From: an uncultured Brevibacterium sp.
GTDB taxonomy: Bacteria; Actinomycetota; Actinomycetes; Actinomycetales; Brevibacteriaceae
DNA: 15,674 nucleotides
Assembly (NCBI GenBank): GCA_943914815.1
Contig: CALUDL010000039.1
Location: forward strand, 1-15,674
Reading direction: 5' to 3'
Shown: positions 1 to 6,259 of the stretch, one piece after another
How positions within the stretch are numbered: position 1 is the first letter of the stretch
How the letters are laid out: the number at the start of each line of letters is the position of its first letter
The notes under the pieces: model-generated
The model's database searches: none
Told to the model about the DNA's origin: nothing
The model's input: the letters and a program-made list of their open reading frames with translations, nothing else
Translations under genes and position numbers: made by a program

Positions 1-2154
1 GTCCTTGTCGCTCGAGTCACCGTTGTCACCCGAGTCGCCCGAATCATCCGAGCCCTCTGAGTCCTTGTCTGAATCGTCTGATTCATCTTGGTCTTCAGGC
101 TTCTTTTCGTCGTCCTTGTTGTTGTCGTTGTTCTTTGATTTGTTCTGGTTGTTGCGGTTCGTGTTTGACGAACCTGACGAGTTGCTCCTAGGCGCGGACT
201 GCGAAACTCCCGACTCGTTGTTTGGCTTTTCCTTAGCAGGCAGGTCTGGACGATCAGGGAACTTGCTTTCCGGCTTACCCTCCAACGCGTCGCTCATGTA
301 ACGAGTCCACACTTGGACGGGGAATGATCCACCGGTGACTTCGCCACGTCCACCGTATGCCCCGATCTTCTGCGGACGACCTTTATCATCTTCGCGGAAC
401 AAGGACACAGCGGTTGAAAGTTCCGGGGTATATCCCACGAACCATGCGGACTCCGCATCCGAGGACGTACCCGTCTTTCCGGCTGCTGGACGACCCAGGT
501 TTTGTGCGTATGACCCCGAACCACCCTGCACAACCTGCGACAGGGCGTACGTGGTTTCAGCCATGATGTCCTTGTCGAACTTGCGTTCACCCTTGGTCTT
601 GGGCTTATACAGTGTTTCACCGCTTGGGTCTACAGCTTCGCGCACATAGTGAGGCGACCGGTAGACACCTTCAGCTGCGAAGGTTGAGAAAGCCGAAGCC
701 ATCTGCAGGGTCGTTGGGCTCGCAGTACCCAGCACGTTCGAAGCGTTGTCTTCGAGCCCGGACGTGTCTTTGGGCAAGCCCGCACGAACAGCGACATCGC
801 GGGTCTTATCCGGACCAACATTGATGTTGAGCTGTGCGTATGCCGTGTTGATGGAGCTCTGCGTTGCCCTGAGCAGGGTCACTGATCCGTAGGAAGCGCC
901 GCCGTAGTTCCTTGGTGTCCACGGGTCGCCGTTGTTAGGGAAGGTGACCGCTGATCCATTGAACGTGTCGTTCAGGCGGTATCCCGCTTCTAGTCCCGCG
1001 ACCAGCGCAAACGGCTTAAACGTGGACCCTGCCTGCGCGATGTCTTGCGTGGAGTTGTTCTGCATCCGCTCAAAGTACTTAGGGCCACCGTAGAATGCCT
1101 TGACTTCACCAGTCTTGGGGTCAATTGACGTCAGTCCCGCGTGCATACCCTCATTCATTTTGGGTAGCGTGTCGATCGCATCCTCAGCGTCACGCATCAT
1201 GTCGCGGTTGAACGTGGACGTGATCTTCAATCCGCCACGGTCAATCTGATCGTCACTCATGCCCTGTTTCTTCAGTTCAGAACGGACGGCGTCCATCATG
1301 TAGCCAGCCTGTCCCAAACGTTCGTTGTCCGACCGTGCCTTTTTCACCTCGGGCATCTGCGCGTTCTGCGCGTCTTCCTTGGTGATGTAGCCGTTTTCAG
1401 CCATGTTGTTCAGCACGTACCGGAAGCGGTCTTCGTACCGTTCCGGATTTTCGGACGGGTCAGCCAGGTTGGGTCGCTGGATCATCGCTGCCAGCAGGGC
1501 GGACTGTTCTACCGTGAGTTCTTTGGCCGACGTGTCAAAGTAGTTGTGTGCCGCGACTTCAACTCCATAGGACTTGCGTCCCAAGAAAATGGTGTTGAGG
1601 TAATCGGCCATGATTTGGTCTTTTGACTTCTCTTGGTCGATCTTGATCGCGATGAACATTTCTTTGAGCTTACGCTTGAGCGTTTTCTCGTTCGTCAGAT
1701 AGTAGTTCTTGACGTATTGCTGTGTGATTGTGGATCCACCACCGGCGTAGTTGTCGGTGATGACACCCACCGCTGCACGGGACAGACCTTTGACACTGAT
1801 ACCGCGGTTTTCATAGAAAGACTGGTCTTCAGCCGCGATCGCAGCCTGTTGCATGGCGGGTGAAATGTCTTGGATGTCTACGCTCTTACGGTCTTCAACT
1901 TTGAAGGTACCGATCACGGTTTTTCCGTCGTCGTAGTACACGGTCGATGTCTGCCCGGCAGCCGCGGCGTTGGGCTCAGGAATTGACGTGCTGAGGTAAC
2001 CAACAGTGAAAAGACCAATGATCAGAACGAAACCGGTCAAAATACCCAAGCCAATCAGGCGCAACGACGGGAACCATTTGGCCAATCCCGTGTGCCCGGC
2101 CCGCGGGTAGTTCAGCAGGCTCTTGGTCTCATCTTTTCGTGTCCGCGTCCCCAC
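1..2154 (-). CDS. ponA: Class A penicillin-binding protein (bifunctional transglycosylase/transpeptidase), C-terminus cut by window edge
   Basis: Polymerises lipid II into glycan strands and cross-links stem peptides on the outer face of the membrane. The frame is open from GTG 2154 to base 1 (718 codons, no stop), so the C-terminus lies outside the window. The GTG start has AAGGGAG four bases upstream. Order: short basic cytoplasmic N-terminus with a NYPRAG motif typical of actinobacterial PBPs; membrane segment about residues 31-53; GT51 domain with the catalytic EDQSFY motif (E109) and GGSTITQQ (139-146); transpeptidase domain with SxxK as STFK (S377-K380), SxN as SIN (434-436) and KTGT (560-563). 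All catalytic motifs are intact. From about residue 640 the tail is low complexity, first Asn/Ser/Lys-rich, then Asp/Ser-rich. It is a PonA/PBP1A-type enzyme; the exact paralogue name is an assumption. It follows the acyl-CoA synthetase on the same strand but is separated from it by a strong hairpin, so it probably has its own promoter. Confidence 0.96.
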   Translation of the reverse strand, partial: MGTRTRKDETKSLLNYPRAGHTGLAKWFPSLRLIGLGILTGFVLIIGLFTVGYLSTSIPEPNAAAAGQTSTVYYDDGKTVIGTFKVEDRKSVDIQDISPAMQQAAIAAEDQSFYENRGISVKGLSRAAVGVITDNYAGGGSTITQQYVKNYYLTNEKTLKRKLKEMFIAIKIDQEKSKDQIMADYLNTIFLGRKSYGVEVAAHNYFDTSAKELTVEQSALLAAMIQRPNLADPSENPERYEDRFRYVLNNMAENGYITKEDAQNAQMPEVKKARSDNERLGQAGYMMDAVRSELKKQGMSDDQIDRGGLKITSTFNRDMMRDAEDAIDTLPKMNEGMHAGLTSIDPKTGEVKAFYGGPKYFERMQNNSTQDIAQAGSTFKPFALVAGLEAGYRLNDTFNGSAVTFPNNGDPWTPRNYGGASYGSVTLLRATQSSINTAYAQLNINVGPDKTRDVAVRAGLPKDTSGLEDNASNVLGTASPTTLQMASAFSTFAAEGVYRSPHYVREAVDPSGETLYKPKTKGERKFDKDIMAETTYALSQVVQGGSGSYAQNLGRPAAGKTGTSSDAESAWFVGYTPELSTAVSLFREDDKGRPQKIGAYGGRGEVTGGSFPVQVWTRYMSDALEGKPESKFPDRPDLPAKEKPNNESGVSQSAPRSNSSGSSNTNRNNQNKSKNNDNNKDDEKKPEDQDESDDSDKDSEGSDDSGDSGDNGDSSDKD

Positions 2155-2279
2155 GCGTCTCCCTTCACCACAACAGTCAGTGCGTTTAGCCCCACTACTC
2201 TGCCATTCAAAGTTGAGAGTTTACTTGGTTTAACTTTGTATGAGTCTTGGAGCGTGTTCGGGACCCGGTACAACACAAG
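2155..2279 (-). promoter_or_regulatory. Upstream region of the PBP gene, promoter not clearly resolved
   Basis: These 125 bases lie between the upstream hairpin and the PBP start and should hold its promoter. The best minus-strand match is TTGAAT, 16 bases, then TAAACG, which is weak. An inverted repeat CAAAGTT (2208-2214) / AACTTTG (2232-2238), with a 17-base spacer, overlaps this area and could be an operator or chance. No convincing ORF is present. The RBS is at 2159-2165. Confidence 0.3.
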
Positions 2280-2313
2280 CGGTCCACTCACATTGTCTCA
2301 TGTGAGTGGACCG
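2280..2313 (-). terminator. Hairpin terminator downstream of the acyl-CoA synthetase gene
   Basis: A perfect 14-bp inverted repeat, CGGTCCACTCACAT / ATGTGAGTGGACCG, with a 6-base loop. On the minus strand it is followed by a moderately T-rich stretch (CTTGTGTTGT). It lies about 75 bases after the acyl-CoA synthetase stop and before the PBP gene, so it should separate the two transcripts. The weak T-tract leaves termination strength uncertain. Confidence 0.75.
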
Positions 2314-2325
2314 TTGCACCTTAAG

Positions 2326-2368
2326 GCTCCGCCCGCCGAGGTGTGTGTCACCTCCCGCGAGCGGGAGC
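2326..2368 (-). other. Second structured element just after the acyl-CoA synthetase stop
   Basis: A compound inverted repeat: inner GAGGTG (2338-2343) / CACCTC (2349-2354) with a 5-base loop, and outer GCTCC (2326-2330) / GGAGC (2364-2368) with imperfect GC pairing between. It has no T-tract on either side, so it is more likely a transcript-stabilising 3' structure or part of a two-hairpin end than a terminator alone. Confidence 0.4.
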
Positions 2369-2387
2369 AACCTTGCGTTGCGGCGAG

Positions 2388-4100
2388 TTAGTTCTTAAGT
2401 TCCGGGAAGTCCGTGTCTGCGTATTCCTGACCTGACACGGTGGGTTCACCGAAGTCGGGGTGCAGTTGCTGTTCGCGTGAACGCAGTTCAACACGGCGAA
2501 TCTTTCCAGAAATAGTCTTAGGCAGTTCGGTGAACTCGATGCGCCGGATGCGCTTGTATGGCGCCAGTTCTGCGCGGCAGAAGCGCAGGATTTCCTTTGC
2601 CGTTTCTGGACCAGGTTCAATTCCGGGTGCCAAAACCACATACGCCTTAGGCACAGCGAGTCGAACTGGGTCAGGCGAAGGAACAACCGCCGCTTCGACC
2701 ACGTATTCGTGTTCAATGAGCACGCTTTCAAGTTCAAATGGTGACAAGCGGTAGTCCGAAGCCTTGAACACGTCGTCCGCGCGGCCCACGTACGTAATGT
2801 AGCCGTCGGCGTCCCTGGCGGCTACGTCACCGGTGTGGTAGACCCCGTCAGCAAAGGCTTCTGCCGTTTTTGCTTCGTTGTTCCAGTAGCCCTGGGTGAG
2901 ACCCACAGGTCGGGGGTCCAGAGTCAGACAGATTTCACCTTCGTCACCCAATTCGCCAGTGGCGGGGTCGCGCAGGACCACGTTGAAACCGGGCAACTGG
3001 CGTCCCATGGACCCGGGTTTCATGACCTGGCCTGGGGAGTTACCGATCTGCAGGGTGGTTTCCGTCTGCCCGAAACCGTCACGAATCGTGACGTTCCAGT
3101 GGTTCTGCACGCGCTGAATAACTTCTGGGTTAAGTGGTTCACCGGCACCCAGTGCTTTTGTGGGTGGTGTTTTGAGTTCGCGCAAATCCGCCTGGATAAG
3201 CATGCGCCACACGGTAGGTGGTGCACAGAAGGAGGTCACTCCCACTCGCTCCATAACACTCATGAGCTTGGATGCGTCAAAGCGGGAGTAGTTGTAGAGG
3301 AACACGCACGCTTCAGCGATCCACGGGGTGAAGATGTTGCTCCATGCGTGCTTGGCCCATCCTGGGGAGGCGACGTTGAGGTGAACGTCACCGGGTTCAA
3401 GTCCCATCCAGTACATCGTGGACAGGTGCCCCACCGGGTAGGACACGTGTGTGTGCGCCACCATCTTGGCTTTCGACGTGGTTCCCGAGGTGAAGTACAG
3501 CAGCATCAGATCGTCGGCTTTGCTCTGCCCCTGGGGGTCAAACTGAGTTGGCGCGTCCACGTAGTTGGCGTACGCAAAGTCACATTCGCGTGCAGGTTCG
3601 GCGCCTACCACAATACGGACGAGCGGGTGTTCGACTTCGTCAAATTTGGCGCAGTCTTGTTCGTTTGCGACCACAAACTGAGCCTGACCGCGTTCTGCGC
3701 GGTCAGACAGGTCAATGGGTCCCAGCTGTGTGGTGGTGGGCATGATGACCGCACCCAGTTTGATACCTGCGAGCATCGTTTCCCACAGTTCCACCTGGTT
3801 AGTGAGCATGACCATAATGTGATCGCCACGCTTAACCCCACAGCTGCGCAGGTAGTTCGCCAGTTTGTTGGATCGTTCAGAAAGCTCTTGGTAGCTCCAC
3901 TTTCCTTCTGCCCCATCTTCTTCCACGATCCACAGAGCAGGGTTGTCGTTGCCTTGTGCGATTTGGTCAAACCAGTCCAGAGCAAAGTTGAAGTTCTCAA
4001 AGCGTGGCCAGCTGAACTGTTCACACGCGGCGTCGTAGTCTTCTCGAAGGTTGATCAGCAGGTCACGTGCCTCACGAAACTGCTCTGTTTGTGGGTTCAT
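2388..4100 (-). CDS. AMP-forming acyl-CoA synthetase (acetyl/medium-chain type)
   Basis: Member of the ANL superfamily. It activates a carboxylic acid with ATP to an acyl-adenylate and transfers the acyl group to CoA in the cytosol. At 570 residues it is a normal length. Visible motifs: phosphate loop TSGTTSKAK (204-212), SPGWAKHAW (245-253), adenylation core DGFGQTE (341-347), YHTGD (421-425), hinge region GRADDVFKASDYRLSP (439-454), and the C-terminal lysine in PKTISGK (K533) that makes the adenylate. The phosphate loop departs from the usual TSGTTGxPK: Ser-Lys-Ala replaces Gly-x-Pro. The overall pattern suits medium-chain or acetyl-like synthetases, but the acyl substrate cannot be read from sequence. 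ATG 4100 has AGGAGAG five bases upstream. It lies 42 bases downstream of cca on the same strand and could be partly co-transcribed. A CRP-like dyad sits in that gap. Confidence 0.93.
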   Translation of the reverse strand: MNPQTEQFREARDLLINLREDYDAACEQFSWPRFENFNFALDWFDQIAQGNDNPALWIVEEDGAEGKWSYQELSERSNKLANYLRSCGVKRGDHIMVMLTNQVELWETMLAGIKLGAVIMPTTTQLGPIDLSDRAERGQAQFVVANEQDCAKFDEVEHPLVRIVVGAEPARECDFAYANYVDAPTQFDPQGQSKADDLMLLYFTSGTTSKAKMVAHTHVSYPVGHLSTMYWMGLEPGDVHLNVASPGWAKHAWSNIFTPWIAEACVFLYNYSRFDASKLMSVMERVGVTSFCAPPTVWRMLIQADLRELKTPPTKALGAGEPLNPEVIQRVQNHWNVTIRDGFGQTETTLQIGNSPGQVMKPGSMGRQLPGFNVVLRDPATGELGDEGEICLTLDPRPVGLTQGYWNNEAKTAEAFADGVYHTGDVAARDADGYITYVGRADDVFKASDYRLSPFELESVLIEHEYVVEAAVVPSPDPVRLAVPKAYVVLAPGIEPGPETAKEILRFCRAELAPYKRIRRIEFTELPKTISGKIRRVELRSREQQLHPDFGEPTVSGQEYADTDFPELKN

Positions 4101-4116
4101 CCGGCTCTCCTATGAT

Positions 4117-4136
4117 GAATGTGCTGTAACGCACAA
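4117..4136 (-). promoter_or_regulatory. Palindrome upstream of the acyl-CoA synthetase, CRP/GlxR-like operator candidate
   Basis: Minus-strand TGTGC-N6-GCACA (4135-4120), within a 20-base dyad whose 7-base arms differ by one base. Spacing and outer bases match the CRP/GlxR layout TGTGA-N6-TCACA, with the inner A/T pair changed to C/G. It lies between a possible -10 (TATATT) and the RBS. A possible -35 is GTGAAC, 16 bases before the -10, inside the end of cca. CRP-type control of acetyl-CoA synthetase genes is known in actinobacteria, but binding here is inference. Confidence 0.35.
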
Positions 4137-4142
4137 TATATA

Positions 4143-5690
4143 TTACGGATTGTGTTGTTCACCTGAGCCCAACTCCGTACTTTCCCACCAGTTGAGAAGC
4201 TGAAGTCGAGCTTCGTCATAAGACAGCGGTCCGTGCTCCATGCGGATGTCGAGCATGTGCTTATACGCACGTCCTACCACTGGTCCAGGAGAGATCTCCA
4301 GGATCTCCATGATTTGCTGCCCATTGAGATCTGGGCGGATCGCACCAATCGCTTCTTTTTGCGCGAGCGCTTCAATTCGACTTTCAAGATCGTCATACGC
4401 AAAGGCCAGACGTTCGGCTTTTCTGCGGTTCCGAGTCGTGACATCGGACCGGGTAAGAATGTGCAACCGAGTGAGCAGATCGCCTGCATCAGTGACATAA
4501 CGACGCACGGCTGAGTCGGTCCACCCAGCGTCCCCGTAACCATAAAACCGCAAGTGAAGCTCCACCAGGCGAGCCACTTTGGTTGTGGTTTCTTTGTCGA
4601 AGTTCAACTTCTTCATGCGGGAGCGCGTGAGCTTCGCACCCACTACATCGTGATGGTAGAACGTCACCGCACCCCCGGGTGCGAACTTGCGGGTTGCAGG
4701 CTTCCCCACGTCGTGCATCAGCGCCGCAAAACGCACAATGAAGTCAGGTGCAGTAAATTCCGGGTCCACCGTGGCTTTTTTCGCGGTGTCCTGCGCCTGC
4801 TCAGCCACGGAGTCCCCTGCTTCGCCTTCAGCGTTGCTTAAAGCCCTCTTCGCATACTCCGCTTCAAGCTGAACAGCCTGACGCAACACTGTGAGACTGT
4901 GCTGATACACGTCCTTGTGGCGGTGGTGCTCGTCGCGCTCCAAACGCAACCCTGACACCTCGGGAAGAATGTGGTCAGCCAAGCCCGTATCAACAAGGGC
5001 GTCTATTCCCTCCCACGGCTGGGCACCCACAATAAGTTTGGTCAACTCATCACGCACCCGCTCAGCGGAAACGATCGCAATGCGATCTGCCATATCCGAC
5101 ATCGCGGCACGCACCTCGGGAGCCAATGAAAAACCCAACTGCGACACAAACCGCGCAGCCCGCATCATGCGCAACGGGTCATCAGTAAAACTCGTCGTTG
5201 CAGTACCGGGGGTAGTGATGGTGCGGCTCTCCAACGCACCCAAGCCGTTGTACGGATCCACGAACGTGCGGCTGGGCAGACGCACCGCCATGGCACCAAT
5301 CGTGAAATCCCGGCGTACCAAATCGTTATCCAGATTGTCGCCAAAAGCCACTGTGGGCTTGCGAGACTGCGGGTCGTACGAATCAGCACGATACGTGGTG
5401 ATCTCTACCTGATAACCCCGCTTCATCATGCCAATGGTGCCGAACTTCCGGCCAATATCCCAATACGTGTCAGCCCACGGTGCAATGATCTTCTCAATGT
5501 CGTCGGGCCGAGCATCGGTAGTGAAATCTAAATCTGGGATATCCCTGCCCAGCAGAGCGTCACGTACCGAACCGCCCACCAGGGCAAGCTCAAAACCTGC
5601 CTCGTCAAAACGGTTCCCAAGCTCGCCCACAATCGGGTCCAACGAGTCGAGTACATCCATGAGCCGGACATGCGCTTCCGCAGCAAACAC
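4143..5690 (-). CDS. cca: CCA-adding tRNA nucleotidyltransferase
   Basis: Adds or repairs the 3'-CCA end of tRNAs using CTP and ATP. The 515 residues carry the class II polymerase-beta-like head: GGSVRD (39-44), the metal-binding DLDFTTDA (53-60; D53 and D55), RRDFTIGAMA (126-135) and DPLRMMRAARF (171-181). An HD-type domain follows, with HRHKDVYQH (256-264) and MHDVGK (325-330), as usual in the actinobacterial form (called pcnA in mycobacteria). An Ala/Glu-rich insert of about 30 residues lies at 278-308. The start is GTG 5690 with AAAGGA five bases upstream; the in-frame ATG at residue 11 has no better RBS. It is divergent from the Nudix gene, 77 bases apart, an arrangement conserved in actinobacteria. 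On the minus strand, TAATCT (5725-5720) is a possible -10. Confidence 0.96.
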   Translation of the reverse strand: MFAAEAHVRLMDVLDSLDPIVGELGNRFDEAGFELALVGGSVRDALLGRDIPDLDFTTDARPDDIEKIIAPWADTYWDIGRKFGTIGMMKRGYQVEITTYRADSYDPQSRKPTVAFGDNLDNDLVRRDFTIGAMAVRLPSRTFVDPYNGLGALESRTITTPGTATTSFTDDPLRMMRAARFVSQLGFSLAPEVRAAMSDMADRIAIVSAERVRDELTKLIVGAQPWEGIDALVDTGLADHILPEVSGLRLERDEHHRHKDVYQHSLTVLRQAVQLEAEYAKRALSNAEGEAGDSVAEQAQDTAKKATVDPEFTAPDFIVRFAALMHDVGKPATRKFAPGGAVTFYHHDVVGAKLTRSRMKKLNFDKETTTKVARLVELHLRFYGYGDAGWTDSAVRRYVTDAGDLLTRLHILTRSDVTTRNRRKAERLAFAYDDLESRIEALAQKEAIGAIRPDLNGQQIMEILEISPGPVVGRAYKHMLDIRMEHGPLSYDEARLQLLNWWESTELGSGEQHNP

Positions 5691-5767
5691 GAGGTTCCTT
5701 TCTTCCTGCGTCCCATGAAAGATTACACGTCTAGGGAATCTTCAAACTAGCAACGTAGGGTGGAAGT
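5691..5767. promoter_or_regulatory. Divergent promoter interval between cca and the Nudix gene
   Basis: This 77-base gap must supply promoters for both directions. For cca the best candidate is -10 TAATCT (minus, 5725-5720) with GTTTGA 16 bases upstream, which is weak. For the Nudix operon I see only partial matches (TTACAC near 5723, TAGCAA near 5748, 19 bases apart). No clear operator is visible. Confidence 0.3.
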
Positions 5768-6259
5768 ATGAGTAGACCACTTCCGCGACCGGGCCGTTAC
5801 CCGGCCCTATCCCGCACAGTGGAGGAAACCTCCGCTGGTGGAATCGTGGTCAATCTCAACTCCCCAGCACTCGAAGTCGCAGTTATTGCCCGAATTAACC
5901 GTGCCGGTCGCCTCGAATGGTGCTTACCTAAGGGACACTTGGAAGGTGAAGAAACACCCGCCCAAGCAGCAATGCGCGAAGTAGCAGAAGAAACCGGGAT
6001 CGTGGGAAAAGTCTTAGCGCCCTTAGGCAGTGTGGACTACTGGTTTTCCGCAGCCGGCTTCCGTGTACACAAGGTCGTCCACCACTTTCTACTCCGCGCA
6101 ATCGGAGGCGAACTCACCATTGAAAACGACCCGGACCACGAAGCCGTCGCTGCCGCATGGGTTCCGTTCGAAGAACTCCCCCAACGCTTGTCATTCGCAA
6201 ATGAACGGCGCATCGTCATCGCAGCTCGCCACACCCTCCCGCGCTTCGACCTGTCATGA
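5768..6259 (+). CDS. Nudix hydrolase (MutT4-position homologue)
   Basis: Hydrolyses a nucleoside diphosphate linked to another group; the substrate is unknown. The 163 residues hold a complete Nudix box, GX5EX7REVAEETGI, at 56-78 (G56, E62, R70, E71, E74, E75), preceded by SAGGIVV (22-28) and LPKG (53-56). By position it corresponds to M. tuberculosis mutT4 (Rv3908), beside cca and before the DUF6049-like gene, but it is shorter, with a brief Arg/Pro-rich N-terminus. ATG 5768 has a modest purine-rich RBS (GGTGGA). Its stop overlaps the next start in ATGA, suggesting translational coupling. Whether it sanitises oxidised nucleotides or serves another role is open. Confidence 0.93.
   Translation: MSRPLPRPGRYPALSRTVEETSAGGIVVNLNSPALEVAVIARINRAGRLEWCLPKGHLEGEETPAQAAMREVAEETGIVGKVLAPLGSVDYWFSAAGFRVHKVVHHFLLRAIGGELTIENDPDHEAVAAAWVPFEELPQRLSFANERRIVIAARHTLPRFDLS

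Noticed and set aside
5..301. Ser/Leu-rich plus-strand open frame
   Set aside because: It is the reverse complement of the PBP low-complexity tail; the PBP frame runs through it without a stop and carries KTGT and SxxK upstream.
2092..2391. Possible small gene in the PBP upstream region
   Set aside because: No RBS, no recognisable product, and it runs through the hairpins after the acyl-CoA synthetase gene and overlaps the PBP start.
2835..4115. Long open frame (426 codons) on the plus strand
   Set aside because: It is antisense to the acyl-CoA synthetase, whose motifs are intact. The translation is His/Val/Cys-rich without any recognisable domain, typical of a shadow frame.
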